From JACRCT01 sp036504155 (lineage in GTDB: Bacteria; Myxococcota; Myxococcia; Myxococcales; UBA5297), in contig DASXVQ010000112.1 in assembly GCA_036504155.1 (NCBI GenBank), forward strand, positions 20,404-84,403: 64,000 nucleotides of DNA, in the 5' to 3' direction. The notes below the pieces were generated by a model. That model was not told the DNA's origin. It did no database searches and was given only the letters and a program-made list of their open reading frames with translations. Positions 17,874-26,666 of the stretch are shown here, piece after piece. Positions within the stretch are counted from its first letter, which is position 1; the number at the start of each line of letters is the position of its first letter. Both the position numbers and the translations under genes were made by a program.

Positions 17874-19484
17874 ATGTACCCATGGTTGTTGATGTTTCTG
17901 GCGGCGGCGTCGCCCGGAGCGGCTGAAGTCGCGCTTGCCCGCGTCGACGGGTTGGCCATTACCGGAGACGACCTCGCGGCGCGCGTTGCGGCGTCGAGAG
18001 GGGCCGGGAGCCAGGCGAGGGCGGCCGAGTTGCTCGAGGACCTGATCAACGACTCGCTCCTTGCAGCAGACGCGCGCCGGGCCGGGTTGGACAAGGATCC
18101 CAAGGTCACGGCGGCGATGGAAGCCGAGCGTCGTAGGCTGGCGGCCCAGGCTTTCCAGGCGGGCGAAGTCCAGGAGGCGATGACGGTCGACGAGGAGCAG
18201 CTCAGGAAGATGTACCGCTCGGGGGCCGACCAGGCGCGCCTCTACGTCATCCACCTCGCGACGAAAGAGGAGGCGGCTGCGTGCCTCGACCGACTGCAGA
18301 AGGGGGCGAAGTTTGAGGCTGAGGCGGCGAAGGGGCTGAACACAGAGGTGAGGGCTCGGGGTGGCGAGCTCGGGTGGCGGTCGCGCGCCCAGATGGAGAA
18401 GCCGCTCGAGGAGAGCGTCTTCGCAGCGAAGGTCGGTGAACCGTTCGGACCCGTCGCACTCGACCTGGGGTTTGCGGTAGTCAAGGTCGCGGAGCGGCGC
18501 CTGGGAGACGAGGCCGGCTTCGCGGAAAAGAAGGACGAGCTCACGCGTTTCGCCCAGCTCCAGGCGCGCCAACAGACCAAGACCCATCTCCAGCTTCAGA
18601 AGCGCAAGGAGGCCAAGGCTCAGGTGGACTTGGAGTTCCTGAAGTCCACTGGGACGGCGATCGAGGCTTCGGTGAAGGACGCCGAGCGCGTAGTTGTCAG
18701 CGCAGGCGCGCACAAGATCACCTACGCGCAGGTGCTCGCCTCCGTGCGGTCGCTCTCGCAGGGACGCGAAGGCAGCCACTTCTCAGGCCTCGCGGTGAAG
18801 CAGGAGATGGCTTGGCAACTCGTCGACCAGCGTCTGTTTGAGGATCTCGCGGTGGACCGCGGTTACGGCAAGGACCCCAAGACCGCGAGATCGCTCGAGC
18901 GGTTCACCCGGGACGCGCTCGCTCAAGCTCTCGCGGCGAAGATCCGTTCCGGAATCGCCAAGCCCGACGAAGTTGAGCTGGGCGCCTGGTACGCATCGCA
19001 CAAGGAGGCCTTCACCCACCCCTCCGCGCGGCGCTGTGCGCACATTCTGGCGCCGACCGAGTCGCAGGCCCAGGCGGTCTTCCACAAGGCGCTCAAGGGT
19101 GATTTCGCTACCCTGGCGAAGGACTTCAGTGCTGACCAGGCGACGGCGGCCAAGGGTGGCGACCTCGGAGAGGTCAACGCGGACATCCTCCGAAACCTGG
19201 CTGGTGCGGGTGAGAAAGTGCTCGCCGATGCCCTCGCCAGCGCCCCTGCGGATCAGGTCACCGAGCCGATCAAGGGGACTTCGGGTTGGCACGTGGTGAG
19301 GTGCGGGAAGTTCACCACCATCGCGCTAACGCCGTTTGCGCAGGTCCGAGATGCCATCGAAAGACAGATCGTGATGGAGCGGGGAAACGCCGCAATCGTC
19401 CAGCGTTTCCAGGAGCTTCGAGGCAACGCCAGGATATCGATCGACCGCGATGCGCTCGAGAGAGTCGCCGCGAGCGAGTTGTGA
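17874..19484 (+). CDS. Exported double-parvulin peptidyl-prolyl isomerase
   Basis: This encodes 536 residues with a short signal peptide (about 1-17). The SurA/PrsA pattern is seen: an N-terminal helical chaperone region, a first parvulin domain (about 120-212, with GGELGWRSRAQM and PFGPVALDLGFAVVKV), a central helical region and a second parvulin domain (about 382-480, with RRCAHILAPT, KGGDLGEV and GTSGWHVVRCG). It would assist folding of exported proteins in the periplasm. GGAG precedes ATG 17874. Its place between a 25-haem cytochrome and an NHL lipoprotein suggests a dedicated chaperone for this locus, as is seen near some other multihaem cytochrome genes. Confidence 0.88.
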   Translation: MYPWLLMFLAAASPGAAEVALARVDGLAITGDDLAARVAASRGAGSQARAAELLEDLINDSLLAADARRAGLDKDPKVTAAMEAERRRLAAQAFQAGEVQEAMTVDEEQLRKMYRSGADQARLYVIHLATKEEAAACLDRLQKGAKFEAEAAKGLNTEVRARGGELGWRSRAQMEKPLEESVFAAKVGEPFGPVALDLGFAVVKVAERRLGDEAGFAEKKDELTRFAQLQARQQTKTHLQLQKRKEAKAQVDLEFLKSTGTAIEASVKDAERVVVSAGAHKITYAQVLASVRSLSQGREGSHFSGLAVKQEMAWQLVDQRLFEDLAVDRGYGKDPKTARSLERFTRDALAQALAAKIRSGIAKPDEVELGAWYASHKEAFTHPSARRCAHILAPTESQAQAVFHKALKGDFATLAKDFSADQATAAKGGDLGEVNADILRNLAGAGEKVLADALASAPADQVTEPIKGTSGWHVVRCGKFTTIALTPFAQVRDAIERQIVMERGNAAIVQRFQELRGNARISIDRDALERVAASEL

Positions 19485-19492
19485 GGAGAGCC

Positions 19493-20578
19493 GTGCGCAA
19501 GACCGCCATCGCCATCATCCTGGGAAGCTTGGCGCTCGCGGGGTGCGCCACCATGCCCAAGCCCTCCGAGGTCGTCTGGCCACCTCCGCCGGACAAGGCG
19601 CGCATCCGCTTCGTCCAGGCCTTCAACTCCTCGCGAATGCTGGACGACACCTCGTGGGGAAAAATCCGCCGGGCCGTCTTCGGCGACGGCAAGGAAGTGC
19701 AAGTCGTCTTTCCCGTGGGGCTTGCGATCTCCGACGACGGGAAGCGCCTCTACATCGCCGACGGCGGGCACAACAAGGTGTTGAGGGCCGACTTCGAGCG
19801 CAAGGAAGTGACCTTGATGGCCCCAGACGAGCCGTCGAGCGGGGCTTTCAACGTCGTGCTCGACGCCGACGAGAACGTCTACTTCACCGACGGACCTGCA
19901 AAGGTCGTCAGGGTCGTCAAACGCGACGGAACGCCACTGCGAGTCTTTGGCTCCGAGCACCTCGAGCGGCCCACGGGACTCGCTCTCGACAGGGAGCGAA
20001 AGCGTCTCTACGTGGCCGATGCCGCAACCAGGGAGTCCAAGAACCATCGCGTCGTCGTCTTCGACCTGCAAGGGACCAAGGTCGGAGAGATTGGGACGAA
20101 AGGCGACCAGCCCGGCGAATTCTACTTCCCCGTCTATCTGGCGCTCGACGAGCAGGGGAACCTCTACGTCGGCGACACCATGAACTTCCGGATACAGGTG
20201 TTCAACCCGGAAGGGCAGTTCGTCAGGATGTTCGGCCAGAATGGCGACGGACCTGGCTCGTTCGACAAGCTCAAGGGGCTGGCCTTCGACAAGCTCGGAA
20301 ACTTGTACGCCGTCGACGGAGGCCACTCGAACGTTCAGGTCTTCAACAAGCGCTTCCAGCCGCTGACCTTCTTCGGGGGCTATGCGCGAAAGCTCGAGTA
20401 CTTCGACGTCCCCAGCGCCATCGCGATCGATAAGAACACCAACCGGATCTACGTCGCCAACGAGTTCATAGCGCGGGTCAACGTCTACGAACTGATCAAC
20501 ACCACTGCGGAAGACTGCGGCAATGCCCCGACCACCCCTGAGGCGTCGCCCGCAGAAGTCGAGAAAGCCCCCAAGTAG
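19493..20578 (+). CDS. NHL-repeat beta-propeller lipoprotein
   Basis: This encodes 361 residues from GTG 19493, with GAGGAGAG eight bases upstream. The signal peptide ends in LALAGC, so the protein is lipidated. Five to six NHL units follow, each with a core such as LYIADGGHNKV, LYVADAATRESKNHR, LYVGDTMNFRIQVF, LYAVDGGHSNVQVF and IYVANEFIARVNVY, forming a six-bladed propeller. A second, shorter NHL lipoprotein lies at 25605-26666. Propeller proteins recur beside filament cytochromes in metal reducers, where they may help in export or assembly at the outer membrane; that role is inference. Confidence 0.88.
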   Translation: MRKTAIAIILGSLALAGCATMPKPSEVVWPPPPDKARIRFVQAFNSSRMLDDTSWGKIRRAVFGDGKEVQVVFPVGLAISDDGKRLYIADGGHNKVLRADFERKEVTLMAPDEPSSGAFNVVLDADENVYFTDGPAKVVRVVKRDGTPLRVFGSEHLERPTGLALDRERKRLYVADAATRESKNHRVVVFDLQGTKVGEIGTKGDQPGEFYFPVYLALDEQGNLYVGDTMNFRIQVFNPEGQFVRMFGQNGDGPGSFDKLKGLAFDKLGNLYAVDGGHSNVQVFNKRFQPLTFFGGYARKLEYFDVPSAIAIDKNTNRIYVANEFIARVNVYELINTTAEDCGNAPTTPEASPAEVEKAPK

Positions 20579-20796
20579 GGAGCGAATTTGGGGGGCGGCG
20601 CGGCCATGCGGCTGTCAGCGGATAGCGCATCATCCCGAAATCGTTGACCAAAACCGCAAAAGTGCAAATCAGGCACACTAATCCGCCTGTATTGAATTTT
20701 CTGATGCAGGTGGCCTAGGTTTGTTTCGCTTGTTCGCTTTGCGACCAAGCGGCTTGCGCAAGCCATGAAGAACCCCTTCCCGCTAGGAGCACCGAC
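20579..20796 (+). promoter_or_regulatory. AT-richer leader of the tetrahaem cytochrome
   Basis: This 218-bp non-coding stretch is clearly less GC-rich than its surroundings. It contains TTGACC at 20644-20649, an AT patch TATTGAATTTTCTG around 20690-20703 and a perfect 14-bp palindrome GGCTTGCGCAAGCC at 20751-20764, 32 bp before the start codon. The palindrome could be an operator or mRNA leader hairpin. Together with the terminator after the gene, this suggests that the cytochrome can be expressed as its own transcript. Exact promoter boxes cannot be assigned. Confidence 0.45.
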
Positions 20797-21612
20797 ATGA
20801 GGCACTTCGCACATCTCGTCGCCGTGGCTGCCATCCTGCTGCCCGGCGTCGTCTTCGCACAGGCAGGTATCCGCAACAGCAAGCACGACCTTTCGAACTC
20901 GAGCACCGCTGTGGTCAAGTCGACTGCGGCGAACAATCAGATCTGCATCTTCTGCCATACCCCCCACAAGGCCCAATCGACTCAGTTGCTGTGGAATCAC
21001 ACCCAGACGGCCGTTGCCACCTACAGCTGGGGCAATGACCTGAGTGCAAATCCACTGACGGCCACGACCCAGGGCACCCCGCTACCCACGACCTTGAGGG
21101 GCCAGTCGAAGATCTGTCTGGGCTGCCACGACGGCTCGATCGCCCTGGGCAACGTCTCGAACGCCGGCGGAGGAGTTGCCGGAACTATCGCAATCACGGC
21201 ATTGGCCGGCCGGGTGGATGCCGCTGGCCTGCTCCTTCCAGCGGGCGGCTACACGATCGGCGTCGGCGGAAGCATGGGCGGCCACCACCCCGTCTCGATT
21301 CCCTACGCAGGCCAGACCGGCTACAACGGCATCGCTAGCAGTGCGACTGGCGACGGCACGCTTGGAAACTACTACAGCGTGGTCACCACGGGCTGCACGA
21401 GCGCGTCTGGCCTCTGCACCAACGCAGGCGCCCTTGATGGTCGCAACGGCCTCGCGATCAACCTGCTCCCGAATGCTGCCGGCGCGACCACCAACCTCGG
21501 CATCGAGTGCAGCAGCTGCCACGAGCCGCACAACAAGACGGGCTTCGCCAACTTCACGCTCGTCAACAACTCCTCCGCCTCGGGCCTCTGCCGCTCCTGC
21601 CACAACAAGTAA
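20797..21612 (+). CDS. Tetrahaem cytochrome c, OmcE-type filament candidate
   Basis: This encodes 271 residues with a signal peptide cleaved near residue 21 (VVFA/QAG). There are four CxxCH motifs at C50, C107, C238 and C265. Extra histidines in SKHDLS, CHTPH, LWNH, GGHHPVS and CHEPH provide enough distal ligands for bis-His coordination. The arrangement KHDLS...C..CHTPH...CLGCHDGS...HHPVS matches, from memory, the tetrahaem cytochromes such as Geobacter OmcE that polymerise into extracellular conductive filaments. C200 and C207 may form a disulfide. The same N-terminal pattern recurs in the 26663-28405 cytochrome. The filament role is inference; the haem content is direct. Confidence 0.85.
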   Translation: MRHFAHLVAVAAILLPGVVFAQAGIRNSKHDLSNSSTAVVKSTAANNQICIFCHTPHKAQSTQLLWNHTQTAVATYSWGNDLSANPLTATTQGTPLPTTLRGQSKICLGCHDGSIALGNVSNAGGGVAGTIAITALAGRVDAAGLLLPAGGYTIGVGGSMGGHHPVSIPYAGQTGYNGIASSATGDGTLGNYYSVVTTGCTSASGLCTNAGALDGRNGLAINLLPNAAGATTNLGIECSSCHEPHNKTGFANFTLVNNSSASGLCRSCHNK

Positions 21613-21622
21613 CTGACCCTGG

Positions 21623-21658
21623 AAAGAGGCGCGGGCGCCTGTCCGCGCCTCTTTCTTT
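21623..21658 (+). terminator. Strong intrinsic terminator after the tetrahaem cytochrome
   Basis: A perfect 12-bp stem (AAAGAGGCGCGG at 21623-21634 with CCGCGCCTCTTT at 21643-21654) encloses an 8-base loop. It runs into TTTCTTT. It begins 11 bases after the cytochrome stop codon. Confidence 0.85.
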
Positions 21659-21693
21659 CCGCCTCGACCGCCAAATTCCACCGGAGACCGTCC

Positions 21694-22107
21694 GTGAGCC
21701 GACAGCGCGGCTTCAAGGGACCGGCGGGGTCGCTCCCGGTCCTCGAGACCGACGAGATCGCCGAAGACCTGGCGATGCTCATCGAGGGCGAGACGAGCGG
21801 CCGCGACCTCGATGAGGTTGTGGTCGAGTTCGGCCGGTCTCATTCGACCTACTACGAGAAGCTCCAGCGCTACCGCGAACGGGGCATCGAGGGCCTCTTG
21901 CCGCGCAAGTCCGGCCCGCGCGAGCCCTGGAAGCTCACGCTGGGGACCGCAGCGAAGATCGTTCGTCTGCGAATGCAGAATCCTCAACGCACTGCGCAGT
22001 CCATCGCCGAGGCCGTCTCTCGGGATGGCCTCCCGTTGAGCGAGCGAAGCGTCGAGCGCGTCTTGTCGCTGTTCGGTCTCACTCACTCCGCAGACTCGGG
22101 CACGTGA
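21694..22107 (+). CDS. Helix-turn-helix DNA-binding protein
   Basis: This encodes 137 residues from GTG 21694 with GGAG upstream. Two HTH-like units are visible: one near 38-60 (DLDEVVVEFGRSHSTYYEKLQRY) followed by RGIEGLLPRKSG, and one near 95-130 (QRTAQSIAEAVS, LSERSVERVLSLFGL). This is the layout of the paired HTH in IS630-like transposase N-termini and of related stand-alone regulators. No transposase catalytic domain follows, so it is likely a regulator or a domesticated HTH. It lies between the terminator of the tetrahaem gene and the YjbH-like gene, 13 bp before the latter. A role in controlling the locus is plausible but not shown. Confidence 0.7.
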   Translation: MSRQRGFKGPAGSLPVLETDEIAEDLAMLIEGETSGRDLDEVVVEFGRSHSTYYEKLQRYRERGIEGLLPRKSGPREPWKLTLGTAAKIVRLRMQNPQRTAQSIAEAVSRDGLPLSERSVERVLSLFGLTHSADSGT

Positions 22108-22120
22108 GGACTCGCCACCC

Positions 22121-23872
22121 TTGACCGCACTGGCTCTTGCAGCGACGGCCCTGGTGCTCTGCGCGGAGGCGCAGGGTGAGCCGTTCCCTGCCCGGACCGG
22201 CGAGTCGGGTTACCTCGACGTCCCCAGCGCGGAGGTTCGAGACCAGGCCAGTGGCATGATCGCCACAGAGCTGCGCTACGAGCGCAGCTCGGGCGCAAGG
22301 TATTTGCTGGGCCCTTCGCCGCTGTCGCTCACCATCGGCCTGGGTTGGAACCTCGAGGTGGGCCTCGGGCTGCGCGAGGGCGGCCTCCCAGGCGACCCGA
22401 GGCCTTCCCCGCTTCTCTTTTCCGGTGTCCTCAAGGTCAAGTTCCTCGAGGCCGAAGGTTGGCGCCCCGCGCTCGCGGTCGACCTGGGCGCCGACCGCAT
22501 CAACCACCAGCTCGGCCTCTCCTCTCGCCTGGTGGCCTCGACCCGGGCCTTTGGGCCCGTGCGCTTCGCCGCCTACGCCGGCGTCGAGATGCCGGACTTC
22601 GAGCCTTTCGTCATCGGGCCGGTGGGAGGAATCGCCGCCGTCGTGGGCCTGCCCCGGGAGACCGAAGTCGTCGTGCAGGCGTTCGGGGGGCGTCAGGGCT
22701 TCGACCTCGGCGGCGCCTTCCGCTGGCGAGTGCTGCCGTACGCAGGCTTGAGCCTCGGCGTGGACTGGCAGCCCGGGATCTCCGGCGTCCGCGCCAGCGT
22801 CGGCGTCGCGTTCTACTCCCCGCCGCCTCCGCCGCGAAGACGGGCGCTTCCTCCCGATGAGATCAAGCCGGCGGAGCCGGTCAAGGTCGCGGCCGTCGAG
22901 ACGCGCACGAAGTTCCGGCTGCGCATCCGCGGGAACACCGCACCGCCAGTGGAGACGCGCCATCTGCACTTCGCGTCGGAGGAGGCCGAGGAGCAGCTCG
23001 AGGTCGAAATCCCTCGGCCCAAGTCCTCGCCGGGTCTCAAGGTCCAGCCGGTGCTCGTGGAGGAAGGCGGGCCGCAAGAGGTGGCGTCCGTGGATTCGGC
23101 AAAGCCCGCCGACTCGGCGACGCCTGGGGCAGCCAAGCCTCCGGCGATCGCGAAACTCGATCTTCGCCCCACGGGGCCGACCACCCGGAGCGAGGCGGTG
23201 CTCCTCGACTTCCCGAGCCAGCTCTCGACGCTCAAGCCGGCTTCGAAGACGGCGCTCGACGCGCTGGCGGTCAACGCCGCGGCGCGAAGCGCGAAGGTCT
23301 TGGTCTGGGCCTGGGTCGAGCCGGGATCGCGACGGGTCGCGGAGGCCGCCCGTCGCGCCATCGAGGCGAAGCGCCAGCTCACGGCCGGCGGCTCCCTGCC
23401 GGCCACGCAGATCGTGGCGCAGGTCTCGACCAATCGCGACGTCCAGGGCATCCAAATCCTGGTGGGCGATCTCGCCGAGGACGGCCGGTGCCCGCCCAAG
23501 ATCGCCTGTCGCCCGCCCGCTCGCCGCATCCTCCTCACGCCCGACGGCGGAGTCCTCTTGGGGGCGGCCCTCGAGGCCGTGGCGCTCCAGTTCCCCACCG
23601 AAGGCGCCAAGCTACGAAAGGCCGACCGCAACGCGATGGACCTGATCGCCCTCGAGGGGCCCAGCGTCGAGATCCACGTCTGGGGCCGGGCGCGAGAGGA
23701 TCTTGCGAACCTCGAGCACGCCGGCCTGCGGGCGGCGCAGACCGCCGAACTGCTCGTCGGCTTGGGGATGAACGAAGGGCAGATCGTCTTCGACCTCTCC
23801 GTTCAGCCCGATGCGCGAGGGGTGGAAGTGCTGGTCACGAGCCACCGGCTCGCGAATGGGGGCACGCCATGA
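22121..23872 (+). CDS. YjbH-type barrel protein with two degenerate OmpA-like repeats
   Basis: This encodes 583 residues from TTG 22121, the only workable start close to the preceding stop; GAGGA lies 11 bases before it. A signal peptide (about 1-18) is followed by GESGYLDVPSAEV, a motif seen at the opening of YjbH-like exopolysaccharide or outer-membrane proteins. Barrel-like strands run to about residue 230. A Pro/Arg-rich linker follows. Two C-terminal units resemble OmpA-like folds (AVLLDFPSQLSTLKPASK and AVALQFPTEGAKLRKADR) but lack the peptidoglycan-binding Asp/Arg set. It is probably an outer-membrane assembly partner. Its stop overlaps the next gene (ATGA). Confidence 0.65.
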   Translation: MTALALAATALVLCAEAQGEPFPARTGESGYLDVPSAEVRDQASGMIATELRYERSSGARYLLGPSPLSLTIGLGWNLEVGLGLREGGLPGDPRPSPLLFSGVLKVKFLEAEGWRPALAVDLGADRINHQLGLSSRLVASTRAFGPVRFAAYAGVEMPDFEPFVIGPVGGIAAVVGLPRETEVVVQAFGGRQGFDLGGAFRWRVLPYAGLSLGVDWQPGISGVRASVGVAFYSPPPPPRRRALPPDEIKPAEPVKVAAVETRTKFRLRIRGNTAPPVETRHLHFASEEAEEQLEVEIPRPKSSPGLKVQPVLVEEGGPQEVASVDSAKPADSATPGAAKPPAIAKLDLRPTGPTTRSEAVLLDFPSQLSTLKPASKTALDALAVNAAARSAKVLVWAWVEPGSRRVAEAARRAIEAKRQLTAGGSLPATQIVAQVSTNRDVQGIQILVGDLAEDGRCPPKIACRPPARRILLTPDGGVLLGAALEAVALQFPTEGAKLRKADRNAMDLIALEGPSVEIHVWGRAREDLANLEHAGLRAAQTAELLVGLGMNEGQIVFDLSVQPDARGVEVLVTSHRLANGGTP

Positions 23873-25602
23873 GGCGCGTCCTCCCGGTTCTGCTGGCGGC
23901 CGCCAGTCTCTGGGCCGCTCCGGCGAGCGCGGGGCTGGGCATCAGCATCGGCGGCGACGCCGGCGCGGGCTACTCCCGGACCGACGTGTTTCTGCCCTGG
24001 CATCGCTCCGGGCAGGGGCTCGACTTCGTGGTCGCGATCAACGCCTCGGGAGGCGGGCTCTCGCCCGGGCTGCTGGTGTGGCGCCTGGGCGCCGAGTACC
24101 AGCCCCGGCGCGACTCCTGGGGCGGGACCGTGGACACCACCCACAACCTGACGTTCCACCTGGACCTCGACGCTTTGCGCGAGCTTCCGGTGAACGTCCG
24201 CCTCAACGCATCTAGGACTCTGACCGACAGCACCAGTGTGGGGCTCAACCCGCGGGTCGGCACCGTGACCACGACCGCAGTGGGGGGCGCGGTGGCGCTG
24301 CGCCTGGATCGTTTGCCCTCGGTGAACGTGGGGGTGACCCACTCCGTCACTGAAACCCGAGCGCCCGGCGTCGCCGACGCCTCGGCGACGAACACCGGAC
24401 TGACGGTGGGCGTCAACGAGAACCTCAAGAACTACCAGTACGATCTGGGCTACGGGACGGGGTGGAACCAGGGCAGCTACGCCGAGAACAACTACCAGTC
24501 CCACAACTTCACTTTGAACGCGCGCCTGACGCCCTCGGAAGAGGTGATGCTCTATCTGCGCGACACCTATTTCCTGCGCCAGCCAACGACGGACGCGTCG
24601 ACGAACCCGCGCTTCGACAGCAACTCGCTCGGGACCGGGGTTCAGTGGCGGCCGCGGCCGACGACCACCAACGGGCTCGACTACGCCTACAGCCACGTCT
24701 TGGTCCAAGCCCAGGGAACTCCGGAAATCGAGAGCCTCAGCCAATCCGTTGGCGACACTTTGACCTGGCGCTACAGCCCGGCCCTCAGCTTCAACGGCTC
24801 GGCCTCCGTCGCCTACGGCGAGGAGCGCAGTGACGCCCTGTCGCGGAAGGCGGCGGGCGAGACGATGGGGCTGGGCGCTTTCTGGCAATACGGTAGCGGG
24901 GCGCATTCGCTGAGCCTCGGCGGAGGAGGCTCGGTGGGGTTCGTCGAACCCCTCGAGGCACCGGTCGAGGTCAGCTGGGGGGTGAGCCTCTCGACGAGCT
25001 ACACCTGGGTCTACGACCTGACGCAGCTGACCCTGACCTACAGCGGCGCCTACCAGGAGGGCGGAGCAAGCCTCGCCGGCTGGTCGATGGACCATCACCT
25101 GCAGGCGCGATGGGAAGCGCTCATTGGGCGTTTGTCCCTTCGCGGAACGCTGCAGGGTGACTACGCGCGCCGGGTGGATCGCATTCTCGGGAGCACGCGG
25201 AATGACGGGGCGCGACTGGTTGTGGACGTGTACTGGTGGCGGATGGTTTTCCAAGCCTCCGCCGGAATCAGCGAAGGCGTCTCTCCCGCGATCGCCGGGC
25301 CTGGTTCCGAGCTGCTTCCCTCGAGCTTCAACACCGTGAGCAAGTTCGCGGCGGGCTCCGTCGGCCTCACGTTCGACCGCGGCAATCTCGTGTTGAGCCT
25401 GCTCGGAAACGCAACGTGGGTATCCGCGCCGGGCAGGCCCGAGCAGCAACAGCAGAGCGCCGCGGTCCAACTGAGCTACAAGTTCGGCCTCACGACGGCC
25501 TCCATCGAGGACAGGTACTCGGCGGGCGGGGTGACGGGCGTTTGGCAGCAGGGCAACACGGTGATGGCGCGGGTCACGCGCAACTTCGGGTTCGGGTTCT
25601 AG
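23869..25602 (+). CDS. Large outer-membrane beta-barrel, porin candidate
   Basis: This encodes 577 residues. A signal peptide ends near ASAGL. The rest is alternating strands rich in Tyr, Trp and Phe with short turns (for example LSYKFGLTTASIEDRYSA), ending in NFGFGF with the C-terminal Phe used for barrel insertion. Its size suits 20 or more strands. There is no haem motif. Between cytochrome genes it is the best candidate for the barrel of a porin-cytochrome conduit that carries electrons across the outer membrane; this is inference from position. It is coupled to the YjbH-like gene by ATGA and is followed after 2 bp by an NHL lipoprotein. Confidence 0.78.
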   Translation: MRRVLPVLLAAASLWAAPASAGLGISIGGDAGAGYSRTDVFLPWHRSGQGLDFVVAINASGGGLSPGLLVWRLGAEYQPRRDSWGGTVDTTHNLTFHLDLDALRELPVNVRLNASRTLTDSTSVGLNPRVGTVTTTAVGGAVALRLDRLPSVNVGVTHSVTETRAPGVADASATNTGLTVGVNENLKNYQYDLGYGTGWNQGSYAENNYQSHNFTLNARLTPSEEVMLYLRDTYFLRQPTTDASTNPRFDSNSLGTGVQWRPRPTTTNGLDYAYSHVLVQAQGTPEIESLSQSVGDTLTWRYSPALSFNGSASVAYGEERSDALSRKAAGETMGLGAFWQYGSGAHSLSLGGGGSVGFVEPLEAPVEVSWGVSLSTSYTWVYDLTQLTLTYSGAYQEGGASLAGWSMDHHLQARWEALIGRLSLRGTLQGDYARRVDRILGSTRNDGARLVVDVYWWRMVFQASAGISEGVSPAIAGPGSELLPSSFNTVSKFAAGSVGLTFDRGNLVLSLLGNATWVSAPGRPEQQQQSAAVQLSYKFGLTTASIEDRYSAGGVTGVWQQGNTVMARVTRNFGFGF

Positions 25603-25604
25603 CG

Positions 25605-26666
25605 ATGACGCTCTTCCACTCCGACCGGCAAGTCGCGAATAAGCCGACGGGGGCAGTCATCGTGGCCCTCTGGGTCGTCCTGGCCTCGTGCGCCCATGCC
25701 CCCCAGGTACAACCCCAGGTGCCGGAAGGTCCCGTTCCGACTTGGCCGCTGCCGCCCGCGGCCCCGCAGGTGCGCTGGCAGGGCGCCTGGCCTGCCCGTC
25801 AGCCGGTGCAGGTCGAAGCAGCGTGGTGGCGCCGCGCGCTCGACGCCGTCTTCGGGACCGAGTTGGCGCAGCCTGAAAGACCCGTCGCCCCCGAGCGCCC
25901 CTTCGGAGTCGCCGCTACCGAGACCGGGTTCGCCGTCGCCGACCCCGACGGCCGACAGGTCCTCAGCGTTGCCTGGCCCTCGGGGCAGACGACGGCCATC
26001 GCTTGCGCCGACCAGCCCTGGCAGATGCCGTTGGCGCTCGCGGTCTCCGAGGCGGGCGAACTCTTCGTGGCCGACGGCGGGGCCGGCGCGGTCGTGGTGG
26101 TGGCCGCCGACGGCAGGTGCAGGACCCTCGGCGAGCAGACGCTCGAGCGCCCTGCTGCCATAGCGCTGGCCGGCGACCGGCTCTACGTGGCCGATCCGCC
26201 GCTGCACCGCGTGATCGTCTATTCGCTCGCCGGCGCCGAGCTCTTCCGCATGGGCGGGCGCGGCGAAGGGGATGCTCAGCTCAACTTCCCGACCGGCGTC
26301 GCGGTGGGGGCCGACGGCAGCGTGTTCGTCGTCGACTCCATGAACTTCCGCGTCGCGCGCTACTCGGACCGGGGCGAGTGGCTGGGCAGCTTCGGGGGCG
26401 AGGGCGACGGCGGCGGGCGCTTCCACCGGCCCAAGTCGGTGGCGATCGGGCCCGACGGCCGAATCTTCGTCAGCGACGCGACCCTCGACGTCGTCGTGGT
26501 CTTCGACTCGGCGACGGCCTTCGCCCTGGCCCTGGGGGGCAGCGGGAGCTCGCCCGGAAGCCTGGCTTTGCCGGCGGGCGTCGCCGTGCGCGGGAGCCGC
26601 CTCTACGTCGCCGATTCCGGCAACAGGCGGGTCCAGGTCTTCGAGCTTCTCGGAGGTGTCCCATGA
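25605..26666 (+). CDS. Second NHL-repeat propeller lipoprotein
   Basis: This encodes 353 residues. A lipoprotein signal ends VLASC. A Pro-rich linker is followed by NHL blades (LFVADGGAGAVVVV, LYVADPPLHRVIVY, VFVVDSMNFRVARY, IFVSDATLDVVVVF, LYVADSGNRRVQVF). It is related in design to the lipoprotein at 19493-20578 but divergent. Its stop overlaps the start of the next cytochrome (ATGA at 26663), so barrel, propeller and cytochrome are translationally linked. It may cap or guide the conduit or filament at the outer membrane. Confidence 0.86.
   Translation: MTLFHSDRQVANKPTGAVIVALWVVLASCAHAPQVQPQVPEGPVPTWPLPPAAPQVRWQGAWPARQPVQVEAAWWRRALDAVFGTELAQPERPVAPERPFGVAATETGFAVADPDGRQVLSVAWPSGQTTAIACADQPWQMPLALAVSEAGELFVADGGAGAVVVVAADGRCRTLGEQTLERPAAIALAGDRLYVADPPLHRVIVYSLAGAELFRMGGRGEGDAQLNFPTGVAVGADGSVFVVDSMNFRVARYSDRGEWLGSFGGEGDGGGRFHRPKSVAIGPDGRIFVSDATLDVVVVFDSATAFALALGGSGSSPGSLALPAGVAVRGSRLYVADSGNRRVQVFELLGGVP

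Noticed and set aside
20711..20730. A sigma-54-like TGGC box upstream of the tetrahaem cytochrome
   Set aside because: The required GC element at -12 with correct spacing is missing.
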